Of a DNA stretch of 64,000 nucleotides, positions 35,939 through 47,512 are shown in pieces (within the stretch, counting starts at the first letter, position 1; the number at the start of each line of letters is the position of its first letter). The DNA comes from Amylostereum areolatum (Eukaryota; Basidiomycota; Agaricomycetes; Russulales; Stereaceae): contig SAXG01000003.1 of the NCBI GenBank assembly GCA_012932865.1, forward strand, positions 992,001 to 1,056,000, given 5' to 3'. A model generated the notes under the pieces. The model made no database searches and was not told the origin of the DNA. It saw only the letters and a program-made list of their open reading frames with translations. Position numbers and translations under genes: made by a program.

Positions 35939-36985
35939 ATCAGTATTTCAAAGGCTTCAATTCCGACTTCCATCAGCGAAAAAACGTTTGGCTTCAATAC
36001 ATTTACAAGGCTTTACAAAGGCCATAATACTCACCGTACGGTGAACTTTTCACCCAGTTTTAGAGGACCAAGTTTCAGTTTTGCAATGCCGCCGCAAGCT
36101 TTGACAATGACACAGAAGTGCCACGAAACGGTGAGCTAAACCTAAACTTTAGGTTGATTCTCCGGCTTTCTTTCCCCTTATGGGAATATAGCCCTCTCGA
36201 TTACTTGCGATATTTTAATATTATTTAATCGATTTGTTTTTGAATGATAAATGATCTTGTCTAATTTCAAACAGCTAAGTTAAGGACATAAACTATAAGG
36301 ACAGTACAGTGTATTATAATCAAGTCTACACTCCGAAGTACTGTAGACGGAGAATGTCAGCTACGATGTAAAGGTATCAAGGAGCAAAGGGGACGTACCG
36401 TGCGCTCACCCAATGTCTGATAATAGGGCCTCTAAGATACCATGGATGTCAGTTCGCGGTCAAACTCGAAAGAAAAGTACACGCACCTTGAACTTCTCGA
36501 AGTCGCGTCTCCGGTTGTTGGAGAGGCTGGCTGAGGGCGAGGGCGACTTTTAAGCACCACGCTGCAGGGGTAGTCCGGGGTCCTGAAGCGCAGCCATGCG
36601 GGATCGCGTTTCGACGGTAGAGCTCGGAGAGAGGCTCAGAGAGTGAGCTTGAGCTTGTTTTAAGCTCTTGAACGCTCGGAATTCCTCGGTCCGCCGTCCG
36701 AGCGATCAAAGCGTCGGTGTCGTCGTCCTTTCGTGAACTTGCAATCCCTGCCAAAATGCTCGCAAGCCTCTCGGGGTTATATGAAAACCTTCAGCGGGAC
36801 GGACCTGTTTTGGATCTGGAGCAAGCCTTGGCGAGGCGAATCCAAGATAGTGGAAGGCTGGTATGCGTCGGTGGATACCCTTACAATGGATTACATAATT
36901 GATGAAGCCTTGTAAACGACACGCGGAAAAAACTGAGGAACGCTTTTTCGCTGATGTCTAAGTTCTATGTATGCATTGTGCAGTG
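35939..36985. other. AT-rich region with doubtful short open frames
   Basis: About 1 kb between the transposon-like element and the methyltransferase gene. The first half (36160-36400) is AT-rich and non-coding. Around 36449-36760 (-) and 36717-36902 (+) there are overlapping open frames of 60-100 codons with some protein-like composition, but no motif or convincing exon chain. They could be remnants of a lost gene. I do not call either. Confidence 0.4.
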
Positions 36986-38136
36986 ATGATGTCTTCCTCC
37001 GACAACTTCATTCCAATCTATGGTAACTATCGCAACTATCACGGGTACGTCTTCGAGTACGACGATTCGTTGAAACCAAACCAGATATACGGCTATTCAG
37101 ATACTATTACCGTCATCCTGGCCCATCCGATCCCCGTCTGTCACTACTCCCGCAAGGACTCCTGGTCAATGCACGCATCCTAGATGTTGGCTGCAATGAA
37201 GGATGGGTGTCCTGTGAAATAGGCGAGTAGGTAACTCTGTCAGTATGCAACATCTTAACAGAGGTTGTAGGTCAGACGTGGGGTGCACAGCGCGTCGTAG
37301 GCGTTGACATTGACGATGTCCTGGTGAGGGCAGCTTGGAAACGTCGCCGGATCATGTGGAGCCACCAAGAGCCAGAGCTTTCCGACACATCTCCCGCGCC
37401 GCCCCCTCGAAAGAGGAAGAAGCTCGACACGGATGCCACAATGGCAAACACGCTCACGCTGCGACCAGATTACTTTCCTGCTTCCTTCCAGCACATGTTC
37501 GGGACCTTGCCTATCCGGTCCTCAGATACTTCTTTCGATGGGAAACATTGCGCGAACGCTGATAGCTTTCCTCATAACGTCTCATTTCGTCGCGCAGATT
37601 GGGTCAACGAGAATATACCGGAGGACGCGGGTCACTACGATGTTATTATAGCGTATGTACACACGCCCTTTGCGTCGTCCCTGCAGTCTGCTGACACCAG
37701 CTTGTCCAGGTTTTCGGTTTCGAAATGGATTCACCTAAATGGAGGTGATGATGGACTGCGGCGATTTTTTCGTCGCGTCTACGAAACACTTACCCCTGGC
37801 GGCACTTTTGTATTCGAACCTCAGCAATGGGATTCGTACACGAAGGCCAGGAAGCTGCATCCTGTTCGTATTTGACCATCTCCCTTCCCTTGGATCGTTT
37901 CTGACCGATTCTTGTGCCAGAGTTTACAGGAAGCGGCGAGGAGTCTTCAGATACACACCGACGATTTTGAGAGCATCCTTACCGACATGGGTTTCAAAAA
38001 GCCCCAACGCCTCGGTGTTCCGGGTGAAGGCCGTGCGTGTGCATTCTCAGTCTTCCCGACATCGAATATAACAAGAATGAGTGTATCAGGGTTCCGACGT
38101 CCCGTGGAACTCTACGTGAAACCCGGGACAAGATAG
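36986..38136 (+). CDS. Bin3/MePCE-type RNA 5'-gamma-phosphate methyltransferase
   Basis: Relatives of Bin3 and MePCE place a methyl cap on the 5' gamma-phosphate of small Pol III RNAs such as 7SK or U6. The start MMSSSDNFIPIYGNYRNYHGYY carries the family's GNY..YY motif. AdoMet motif I reads ILDVGCNEGWVSCEI, followed by VVGVDIDDVLV. A Lys/Arg patch PPPRKRKKLD within an insert is a likely nuclear signal. Then come DVIIAFSVSKWIHLNGGDDG and GGTFVFEPQQWDSY, the Bin3 domain core. Introns are 37045-37100, 37223-37270, and ones near 37652-37710 and 37865-37920. The 37223 intron needs a GC donor (GCGAGT) to connect CEI with GQTWGAQRVV in phase. The frame is intact to the stop. Confidence 0.85.
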
Positions 38137-38257
38137 AACGAGTAAATTCGAGCCTCTAATGCATGGGATGTTCTCTAGAATCTGTGCAAGTATGACACTT
38201 CTCTATGTCTAATCCGCGTAACACCAGTCTGCATATCCAAGTCTTGCCTGTTTGCAT

Positions 38258-39378
38258 TCACAAAGTTGTCATCTCGACAACGACACCCTTGTCAGTCACG
38301 GTCATTTTCACGCTATAGAGACCTTTCGGCATCAGTATAGGTGAACAAGTCAAGCGGCGCATACCTTTCCAGGTTCTGCACCAAGAAGTTAGGTTGACAA
38401 GCTTCCATTTGGCCGCGGCTATGAGAGGTGACAACAGCGAGGGTTTTACACCCTGCAGCCTGTCCACTACGGATGCCAGCAGGAGCATCTTCGACCACGA
38501 GACCTGCGATATGAATGGCTGATGAGGACACAGATTCCTTCCCATAACAGCTGGTAAAGAAACACCGACAGTTTTCGGGTTTCACGTCGCAGCGCGCAGC
38601 GCCCAGAAGGTATGGGTCCGGCCTACATGTGATCAACCTCACCTATCGGAATCTGCGTCGGTTTACGCACTGTGGTTTGCCCTTCTGTACGTCTTCGGCG
38701 AAAACTACGGCCTCCGGGACCTCGATACCTACAATTCTCAAAGCTGCGGTAGCGTAAGAGCGAGTAGCGGAAGTGCAGATTGTCCAACGGGGACGTGGAA
38801 GTTTAGCATATGGAGCGAGCTACAGTCCGCTCGCATTGTTAGTATGGGCAGTTCATCGTTGGGAGGTCAGAGAGTAATCACGATACATTTTTCATGATTT
38901 CAGGAACGCCGGGGAGGAGAACGATTCCTTGACGGCCATTCTCACTCGAGGTGGTCACAATAGCCCGCTCAAATCGTTCGGCTTCTTTCTGGTGTTAGTA
39001 GAAGGTGAGCGTGAGTTGTGAGGGTACAACTTATCATACCTCCTGATCCACGGGATCCTCTATGCCACAATGGTTCCGAAGGTTTTCCACCGTACGTACG
39101 CCATGGGCGGCTGACCTCATGGATACGAGGGTCAAAAAGAGGCGACATGGAACCTGTAGTTAAAATTGACGCACAGCTAAGAATGCGCTCTACGTCGATA
39201 TGGGGATATCTGTCCTTGAAGAGGTTCCACGCTCCTTCTACGCCCGCGGTTGAATCGATTAGTGTCCCATCCATGTCAAAGAGGCTATGAGTGTGTAGGT
39301 TTGATTGGATTGAGAGCAACTTGAAAGGGTCAGAATGAGCACTTACATCGCATCGAACGTGTGCGTTGTGGTGGGCAT
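38258..39378 (-). CDS. HAD-superfamily sugar/glycerol-3-phosphatase (Gpp/DOG-like)
   Basis: Haloacid-dehalogenase-type phosphatase of the glycerol-3-phosphatase/2-deoxyglucose-6-phosphatase group. The start MPTTTHTFDAILFDMDGTL carries motif I, with nucleophile Asp and DxDGT. TICTSATRSYA is motif II, GKPQPDPYLLGA contributes the motif III Lys region, and VVEDAPAGIRSG is motif IV with its acidic metal ligands. The cap domain includes SSAHGVRTVENLRNHCGIED. About six short introns join in frame, including ones near 39287-39348 and 38332-38374. The exact substrate cannot be read from sequence. The gene converges on the methyltransferase gene with a spacer of 120 bases. Confidence 0.87.
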
Positions 39379-39836
39379 TTTTACAGAAGTGGAGAGTGGT
39401 GGGATGTATGCGTAAAGTGCGTGAAATGACTCAGAACGACTCGGAGGTGGTGGGTGGATGTTCGCTTGTCAAGATGTTGCGTGAGTCAATCGGCACGGCC
39501 CGAACCTGACCTTTCTTTGTAAAATAAGAAATCAAGTCGTCGTGTATGCCAGGCCCCGGCAGCAGCCAGGCAATGCCAGGTGATGATGATAAATTCAAGT
39601 TTCATATACCGCAACAAGCAATCAGGCCTCAAGGTTCGGCGAAGCGCATCTGCTACCACAACGGTATTATTTATCACAATCGCTAAGCTACTTTCCGTGC
39701 ATTCTCTGAGTAAAGTAGTGGTGAATGTGTCCGTCCATGGCACGCCAGTGCAAGCTGGGTAGACTCGTAACCAGTCTGATCTAACAAGCCACTGACGAAT
39801 GAGTAGTACAAGCTGCGCCTACAGCCACTCTTGTCG
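39379..39836. other. Spacer between two - strand genes
   Basis: About 460 bases containing the HAD phosphatase promoter and the 3' end of the ICMT-like gene. No gene is seen. Confidence 0.5.
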
Positions 39837-40611
39837 TCAAAATATGCCTGGTATAACTCTATACCGCACTTTGGCCGCCCAGGTTTCCCATTCCTGTCCA
39901 AATTGTCTCCTTAGGAGCTCATCCTCCATTGGAACTCGCATCATGATGCTCGCGAGAACGTAGGTCTCCATCATCACCCAAGATACAGCATAACTCTGTC
40001 CGACTGTCGTTTGCAGCCATCCGACCTCCCTGAACCAAGAACCCGGGCCGAAGTGCATCAGCAACGTGCCGACAACACCAAGAACGATGCCTGTGTAGCT
40101 TGGGTGCCGCACATAGGTGTAAGGTCCTCTGGTAATAAGCTTGTGGTTTTCGCGAAGAGTGATCTCGAAAGTGAACATGCGACCGAGCGCCTTGTAGCAG
40201 GCAAGGCGGAGGAGGCCGCTCGTAAGGGTTGCGAACCATCCTAATAGGAAACTGGGGCCAAGCGTGCTCGAATGTTGCGGGGAATGGTTATGGAGCCAAT
40301 TGAGACTCTCGATCGTACCGTGCCCACTGTATGCAGAGAGAATGGACATCGCCTCCATGAAGATGTTGGCAAGGACAGATACCTGGGAAAGTCGAAAAGA
40401 TGTCAGTCAACGATGGGGAAAAAAAGGTAGAGTGCCCATGCTGACGTACCTTCCACACGAAGGCATGCACACGTACAACGACTCCGAAAGTCCTTTCGAC
40501 GCCCGTTCGCTTCTGTCGTTCTTTGCTTTCGGGAGGTGGGTTCGGAGGCGTCAAAGCAAACCAGACGCCCATCGCACCGGAGGCAAGGAAGGGTAACTTG
40601 AGAAGTGACAT
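39837..40611 (-). CDS. ICMT-like membrane methyltransferase
   Basis: Small integral membrane protein of the isoprenylcysteine carboxyl methyltransferase/phospholipid methyltransferase type. Two exons with one intron (40383-40449) give about 235 residues. The N-terminus MSLLKLPFLASGAMGVWFAL is a hydrophobic segment. Later helices include LGPSFLLGWFATLTSGLLRLA. The family signature GPYTYVRHPSYTGI with its AdoMet-contacting Arg-His is clear, and the C-terminal motif EDELLRRQFGQEWETWA follows. Genuine ICMT methylates prenylated CaaX proteins at the ER. In basidiomycetes several paralogues exist, so the substrate is open. The start is the first ATG and fits a signal-anchor start. Confidence 0.83.
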
Positions 40612-41860
40612 GGTGGGAAAATGAAGTTGACAGAGTTCGCTGGGGAATAAATCTTGAACGATTCCTTGCTATATACCCAGACCGAATATGAGTCACAGTG
40701 GCCGAGGCGGCTTGGTCCGTGGTTGACGCGTAGCCTTTCACAGCGCAGGGGCGGCATTGGACAGCATCCCTTAGAAGCTCAGGACACATGCGGCGTGGCA
40801 GCGAAAATCTAGAATGAAACAACGAGCGGTCAAATCTGTCGTTGATACCAATGGAGTGGAGTCAGATCGGACCACCGCGGAAACTTCATGGTACGTCTTG
40901 AGGAGGCCGATTGACTGTTCTTGATGCGTGACAACTCTGGCAAGGGCGTGAAAGCAGCCACCCCCTGTTACTGTGAAGACTTCAGAGTTAGATATTACCT
41001 GCCTGAAACCGCTCCAGGGCGAATATGCGGCGGATGCGGACATGATTCGAAGGACTGAAGTGCTGAGTACTGAAGAGTACTGACCACCCATTTTTCCCGT
41101 AGATATCGGGTAAAAACTTCAGGGACCGTACGGATACCCTCCCTTATGACAATAACGGCGTGTATACGTACATGAAAGGAGCCGTACGGAACGGAAAGGC
41201 AAAATTGAAGCACCGGAGGGGAATGCGGCGCCATCGAGAACGTTCAAACTGCCTATGCTCGTCCGGCGGTATTGTTGACCAATCTGAGATATTTATATGC
41301 GCAGCAACGCAATCAGAGATGGGCGTGCCACTGGATCCGAACTAGACGGGGCGACTGGTGAGATCCTGGGACGGTGACCAGGGCCCTGAGAGATGGTATG
41401 GAGTCAAGGACCGTCCAGGTTGGCTCACCTCTCAAACGAGAAGTAATGATGCAGGGTGTAGAGGATGGCAGGAAGAACAGGACTGGGATCAATATTGGGG
41501 ACACAAGTAGAGACCACTGGGTGGCTGATGGCAGATGCTGTAGTTGGGCAAACTCAAGGCCAAGCTACTTAGCGCGAAGTTAGAAATTGAGCTTCTCCAC
41601 TTTCCCTAAAAGTCACGTGTGACGTATGAACCCATCTTGCAGCTCGTTCAGCGCGTCCTACGATGACTCTCCTTTCGACCCTCACGTTTCTTACGCCCGT
41701 CCCCGTCCCCGTCCCCGTCCCCACTCTCGGCTTCCCATCGACGCCTTGTGTCATTCCAAGGGCAGAAGTGACGCTCATAGTCACTGTCAGGGCACCCCCA
41801 AAGGTCAATTCCTTCATCCCACTCCCTACTCATGTTCTGATTATTCCTGCTTGCTTAGAA
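40612..41860. other. Long upstream region, no confident gene; hexanucleotide repeat inside
   Basis: Lies between the ICMT-like gene and the homoserine acetyltransferase gene, which diverge. Open frames on both strands show no family features. A CCCCGT microsatellite of about four and a half units lies at 41696-41722. The frame of the acetyltransferase gene extends upstream to an ATG at 41663, through a Val-Pro repeat encoded by this microsatellite. I regard that extension as leader sequence. Confidence 0.45.
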
Positions 41861-43451
41861 ATGTATGCACCCTTTAATGGGACCGCTTCGTGTCTTATTT
41901 GGCGGCCCGTCGTCAGGCGATGCGCGTTAAGCTCGCCTTGTCGATCTTTAAGGTCCATATCCACCAGCACCCCGCGGCCATCTGGGCCTGGACCGTCCTT
42001 TCCCTGTGTCGAACAGCATGCCGCTCGAGAGCTCCGCCTCCGGTCATCCATGCTCACATCACTGGACCCGTCCTCCACTGGACCCGAGCCCCCATATGCA
42101 CGGCCGTCCCCGCAGTCATATAAAACATACACCCATACATCTCCCCTTCCTCTCACCCACTCACCTCCCCTTCCGTCTATCGACATTGCGTACGAAACGT
42201 GGGGCACTCTTTCTCCGGCCAAGGACAACGTCATATTACTCCATACCGGCCTCTCTGCTAGCTCACACGCTGCCGCGACAGAGTTGAACCCCACCGAGGG
42301 ATGGTGGCAGAAGTTTATCGGTCCGGGCCTTGCTCTCGACACGAACCAGTTCTATGTGGTCTGCACAAATGTCTTGGGCGGGTGTTATGGCACCACCGGT
42401 CCCTCGTCTACCGACCCTGCGACTGGCAAATCGTACGCGACCACTTTCCCCATTATCACTATTTTCGACATGGTCCGCGCGCAATTTGCTCTTTTGGACC
42501 ATCTCGGCGTGGAGAAGTTATTTGCCAGCGTGGGATCCTCCATGGGAGCTATGCAGAGCTTGGCTGCTGGATGGATGTTTGCCGACAGAGTTGGGAAGGT
42601 TATCAGCATCAGCGGAACAGCGAGGAGCAGTCCGTCCAGTGTCGCCATGCGATACGCTCAAAGAAGTGGTGAGTTATTGCTGCCAGTACGGGGTTATATT
42701 GTATTCACTTTCACTGTCGCAGTCCTTATGGCTGACCCCAATTGGAATAACGGATTCTACTATGAAGGCCTCCCCCCTCATACGGGCCTAAAGCTTGCCC
42801 GTCGTACGTGACTTTCTGTCCTTCAAAATCACTATAGCTCACTGATTGTACTATGTAGAAATAGCGACAATCACCTACCGCTCAGGGCCAGAGTGGGATA
42901 TTCGGTTCGGACGCCAAACCCGACAGCTACCTGGGTCGGTTTATGATTATCAGGATAGCAAGACCCCTCGCCGACCAGCTTTGTGCCCAGACTTTCTCAT
43001 CGAAACCTACCTCGACCACCAAGGCGAACAATTTTGCCTCAAGTATGACGCCAACTCACTCATTTACATATCAAAAGCCATGGATATGTTCGATATGACT
43101 CAGCCTGCGTTGGAAGAATTGCAGCTGTCTCCGTCATCCATCCCTTCCTCGCCCCCTGCTTTGGAGGCGAACCTGTCGGCGCGCTCTCACCCCCCTCCTC
43201 ATACGCCTGCTCCCTATCTGGCCGCCCTTGCCGAGGGACTTGCTCCCCTCAAGCACACTCCCACCCTTATACTTGGCGTGCAGTCGGACATCTTGTTTCC
43301 GGTGGAACAACAGCGCGAGATCGCGGATGCACTGCGGATGGCAGGAAACGGTCTTGTACGGTATTACGAACTTGGAGGTGTGTGGGGCCACGACACATTC
43401 CTCCTGGACGTGCTTGGCGTTGGGGGGGTGATTAGAGGATTTCTGTCATGA
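41861..43451 (+). CDS. MET2: Homoserine O-acetyltransferase
   Basis: Transfers acetyl from acetyl-CoA to homoserine in methionine biosynthesis. Alpha/beta hydrolase fold: PSIDIAYETWGTLS, VILLHTGLSASSHA, then NVLGGCYGTTGPSS (family signature), nucleophile elbow GSSMGAMQS, RQIATITYRSG, the Asp in GVQSDILFP and the His in WGHDTFLLD. The N-terminal 70 residues are Arg/Ser-rich with few acidic residues and could be a mitochondrial targeting peptide. Introns at 42670-42722 and 42804-42858 join in frame. I choose ATG 41861; an in-frame ATG at 41663 would add 66 residues of low-complexity sequence. The catalytic domain is intact. Confidence 0.93.
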
Positions 43452-44172
43452 ACCTGTCGGACGTGGTAGGCGTGTCGTGCTGTAGTTTTTGCTGAGAATT
43501 TGTCATCGTTCCAGCCTTCCAGCTTCACCTTGACAGGTGATTGATTAAGTACAACGACAGTCATAGCGTTGACTAGGAGGGCACAGAATCCCTTCCAGTT
43601 TACGTCGCCCTCAGGTAGTAGAGACCTTTTAACTTGGGACCACCTTTTTCATCGTCTTGAGATTATTGCGAGCGCAGCGAGCAATTATCGGGTAAGGGGG
43701 ACACCTCGCAAAAAACAAACAAAGCCAAACACAGGCGCGTTCGGAACATGGCGATTTCCAACGCAAAACCTGTATTTCGCCCGTATCTCGAGGACTTCGT
43801 CTCATACCCCTAAATCGTGCGACGTGCACATGACAGAGTTATGCGCGTTTGAATTGGTCCACAGGTGCTGGCAGCTCTGCCGCCGCCAAACGCGCGTGAG
43901 AATCCTATTGTCCGTCATGAGAAACACGTCCAAGATACTTACCAGTTACCAAGCTCATCTACATAGTTCATGTAAATTCATCTGTCCGAATGTACTCAGT
44001 TCTCTAAATAACTTGTGCCCAGTTAACCTGACTCGCGATCATGAATGCAGCGCGAGCACCCACTGCGTTACGCGGTGTCGATATTGTATTACGTGCACGC
44101 ATCGGGAGGTTTCATTGAGATCTGAACAACTACTACATGTGATGCAGATTGTACATAATCTCCTCTACCAAA
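43452..44172. other. Convergent intergenic region of about 720 bases
   Basis: Lies between the stop codons of MET2 and the Svp26 homologue. A + strand open frame of about 200 codons runs through 43569-44195 but lacks a real ATG, repeats or motifs and has an uneven composition, so I treat it as chance. Confidence 0.5.
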
Positions 44173-45260
44173 TCATCTCCTTCGACTTATCGTAGGAGGG
44201 CTCGGCGGCTCGCCCATGAGCGACGCAGACCGCCTTGGCGGCGGATGAAGTTGAAAACTTGGCACCAGTGCATCGTGCGAAGCCGATCTTGTGGGAGTCG
44301 GTGGAAGGTTGTTAAGCGAGAAAGTTGGTGAGAGCGGGATGGGGGAAGGCGAACGGTGAATGACTGGCGAATGCGGTGCAATGATTCCTTCGCGAGCTGG
44401 CCTACCACGGAGTCTCGGGACATACTCGAAGGGTAAGACATCAATGAGAGAGCGGAAAAGAGATGTACGCGGAGGCGGCGGCTGTGGTTTGGGCGGAGAA
44501 GAATGACTGGGTGAAGTCGGCGTGCCAGGGATGCCTATCGACGTAGATCAGAGATTGTTAGAGGAGACTACGAAAGACGATCATGCCTGTCGCAGTGGGA
44601 AGGGCGTTGTCGTTCGCGCTCAGGCTCAGGAAAAGGAAGAGGGGGGCAAGCCAGACACATATGCCGAAAAATGTTGCCATGTCTCCGAATGTTGGTCCAC
44701 GCACTGTGTTACGTGCCATGCGAGACGCTTGTCGCGCTTGGTGAGTGATGCGTGCGAAGTGGAAGAACCAAAGGAAGTGGTCGGCGATGACGAGTATGCA
44801 GGAAGCGACAAATGTCAAGGAGGTAAGGGAGATAAATGGCCATGACTTTGAAAAGTTTCGCAGATAAACCAGATGGCAGAATATTGAGAAGAGTATCTTT
44901 GGCAGTGGTAGGCCGTCGGCAAAAGCGAGGACGAGGTGCAATACAATGATTGCCTGTGACAGCGTAAGCAGCCAAAAGAACAAACGAGTTGAAGATACGA
45001 ACATATATCCCACGCATCCCCACAGTTTTTGACAGCCTTGAGTGCTCCTCGATCAGTTCAGAGAGCCAAAGGAGACCGCTGGCTAAGGACACGTCAACAT
45101 GCGAGCACGGGAACACACGCGGCAAGGTACTCACCCAGCGAAAGCGTAGTGAAAAGAAACGCCACGACGGCAGCTCCATAGCTGGGTATCACGCGCTGGT
45201 CATCGGTGCGAGTCTATCGTAGCAAAAATTCACAAACCTGAGTAGATGAAGAATGGGCAT
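44173..45260 (-). CDS. SVP26: Svp26/TEX261-family ER-Golgi membrane protein with extended C-tail
   Basis: Svp26 helps package type II membrane proteins into COPII vesicles and recycles between ER and Golgi. The start MPILHLLSYGAAVVAFLF and following helices LASGLLWLSELIEEHSRLSK, IIVLHLVLAFADGLPLP, WPFISLTSLTFVASCILVIAD and FFGICVWLAPLFLFLSL give the four-helix layout, with DHFLWFFHFA conserved. Introns occur near 45188-45236, 45078-45126 and 44948-44993. After NDNALPT a further intron (about 44531-44582), which needs a GC donor, connects to a tail of about 110 residues rich in Pro, Ser and Arg with many SP and TP pairs. Without that splice the protein would stop soon after NDNALPTATG. Confidence 0.85.
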
Positions 45261-46043
45261 TACGGTCTATGAAGAAAGAGCGGCACGATGCACCTGGCAG
45301 AACGCGTATAAAGATCTCGACGTGACTGCTATATACGACTTAGAGTCACAGGCTAGTCTAGTAGAATTCGTCAAGCGTTGATAGGGATTTGCGAAACCGG
45401 CGATTGCGTCATCAAATTCACTCGAATTGGATAACTCCCGCACGTGCTCATGCTGAGTCATGCACAGTGACACAGCGTACTCCCGTCGCAGCGTCGCTGT
45501 CCATCGCGTCGCCACTGCACAGACGCGACGGCGGTCGTGCGACGCCGACGCATCGTCTGAACTCCACATGATAGCAGCGTACCCGTCTGCGGCCTGTTGA
45601 TAAAATACATCTCGTTCTCAAGGTGACCGTCTCGACATTTTGTCACGCTTTTTGTTTGCTTTCTGTGAGGATTTCGTTCAAGTACTTATATCAGCCTGCG
45701 CGTGCCAGAGAGACCGAGAAGATGTTCGTCGTAAGTATTTGAAGGCCAAATACAGCAGCGCTACCAAGGAAAACAATCAATGCGAGAGAGGCCATCGATT
45801 TACTCAAGATTTACTCGACACTAATGGCGGTCACTTGCGAAGCCTGCGGAGTTGGCAGGCATCGCTTTTACCGACCTCTCACTGCACCGAGTTACTGTGG
45901 ACTCCGAAACGCTGAACAATCGCCCCCCCCTGTCATCCTCACTGCACGTTCATCTCCCAGTCTCCAGCCGCTTTTACAACACCTTACTTGACTCGAACTC
46001 ATCGCCTGTATCCTCACTGGCAGCATCCGCCACACTCTTCTCA
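45261..46043. other. Upstream region between divergent Svp26 and Did2 genes
   Basis: About 780 bases with no confident gene. It must contain the Svp26 promoter and the leader of Did2. ATG 45737 is followed at once by a GTAAGT donor and could mark an upstream leader exon, but no partner exon could be shown. Confidence 0.4.
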
Positions 46044-46866
46044 ATGAGCAGATGTGAGGTCTTCACTTTCTGACCAGGCCTCACGTCTAATATATCGTCT
46101 AGAAACCCTCTTCCAGCTTAAGGTACGTCACTTCTCAAGAGTGGCTCCTCTCCACGATCTCAACGTCCCGTGTAGTTCACTGCCAAGACACTCAATCGAC
46201 AGGCCAAGAAGGCTTCCAAAGATGAAAACACAGAGAAGTCAAAGCTGAAGAAGGTCAGTCCTTTTCGCGTTCACGCATTACCCTCAGCTCATCACAGGCG
46301 TCCGAATACAGGCATTGCAGCAGGGCAATAACGACGGCGCACGTATATACGCGTCGAATGCGATCCGCAAGAAGAGTGAATCACTCAACCTACTTCGTCT
46401 CGCGAGCAGGATCGACGCCGTGGCGAGTCGTGTGGAGACTGCTGTCACTATGCGCCAAGTAACGGGCAACATGACCAGTGTGGTGAAGGGCATGGACAAA
46501 GCGATGGAGACGATGAACCTTGAGCGTGTATGTCTTTGGCTACATCGCTCGTGCAACCGTCGCTTTACACGCCGTCTTTCCTAGATCTCTCTCGTCATGG
46601 ACAAGTTCGAAACACAATTCTCCGATTTAGACGTGCAGACTTCCTACATGGAAGACACTATGGGGGCAACGACCGCAACTTCAACGCCACAGGACCAGGT
46701 GGATACGCTCATGCGGCAGATGGCGGAAGAAGCCAACATCCAACTTCAACACGACCTCGATGCACGCGATCTTCAAAGTGTCAAGGACCTTGGACCGGCG
46801 GAAAGCATCGCAGAGGAGGACGGTAAACTTGTCGAGCGGCTGCGCGCCCTCAGGCCGGCAACATAA
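46044..46866 (+). CDS. DID2: ESCRT-III associated protein CHMP1/Did2
   Basis: Did2/CHMP1 regulates ESCRT-III disassembly by recruiting Vps4 in multivesicular body formation. Exons give [63 protein letters not shown] and [20 protein letters not shown], and finally a MIM-like helix [12 protein letters not shown] at the C-terminus. The exons are 46103-46122 (only 20 bases), 46176-46253, 46312-46527 and 46585-46866. The first coding exon is uncertain. ATG 46044 followed by a GT at 46054 gives the right phase, but its junction codon would be a stop. The start may therefore lie elsewhere, or there is a base error. Confidence 0.85.
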
Positions 46867-47512
46867 ACCTTGCAAGGCTCGCACGCGTTCTTTCATTATA
46901 CTGTACCGCTTTCTCGATGGACACTGTCTACTATCTTATGTTCGGGTTTGGATGTACCATATCAATAGTAACTTGTACGATATGACTCCATCTCAGGAAT
47001 GAACAAATCTAATAGAAGAAAACAAAGCAAATGTGTTTCTCGAGTGTGCCGCTGTGCGTAAGATGTGTTGGCAATGATAAAACGACGTAGAAATTACAGT
47101 AAGTACGGCAGCAAACATGCAAGTCATCCATACATATATATGTTCGTAACGCGTGAACATGAAGCAAAAGCGCGTACATGCACGACGCCATAGTAAAACA
47201 TAGAGTACCGTATAGTAAGGTGGGGGGATGAAGAGGAATGGAATAAGGTGTGAGAATTCCGAAAGCAACGCCAGAATAAGGAAGACCATTAAGACAGCGA
47301 GTAGAAGGGTGAACAGGTAAAAGCGGTAGCGAATATATATGTGCAAGTAGAAAGCGAGGAGGAAGAGGCGTGAGCGGAGGTGAAGATGCGAGCACCGGGA
47401 ATCAAGGAGATAGGCCAGTTATAGAAAGAGCAGTAAGGAAGAGGTATCACGGCGGAAGGAAAGGGCATAGAAGGGAGATTTGAGGGCCTCCATGGCTAGG
47501 ATTCGGCCATGA
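46867..47512. other. Convergent intergenic region of about 650 bases
   Basis: AT-rich region between two stop codons. Open frames on the - strand (46993-47395) are hydrophobic but start without ATG support and match nothing I know. No feature is called. Confidence 0.5.

Noticed and set aside
36449..36902. Overlapping open frames on both strands upstream of the Bin3-like gene
   Set aside because: Both look somewhat protein-like, but no exon chain, ATG context or family match could be shown.
41663..41860. N-terminal extension of MET2 from an upstream ATG
   Set aside because: It would encode a Val-Pro repeat from a CCCCGT microsatellite and has no family support. The start at 41861 is more likely.
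43569..44195. Open frame of about 200 codons on the + strand after MET2
   Set aside because: It has no ATG start at its beginning, an unusual Cys/His/Ser-rich composition and no known motif. It lies in a convergent 3' region.
46993..47395. Hydrophobic open frames on the - strand
   Set aside because: AT-rich 3' region, frames without ATG support, and no family resemblance; likely chance hydrophobic frames.
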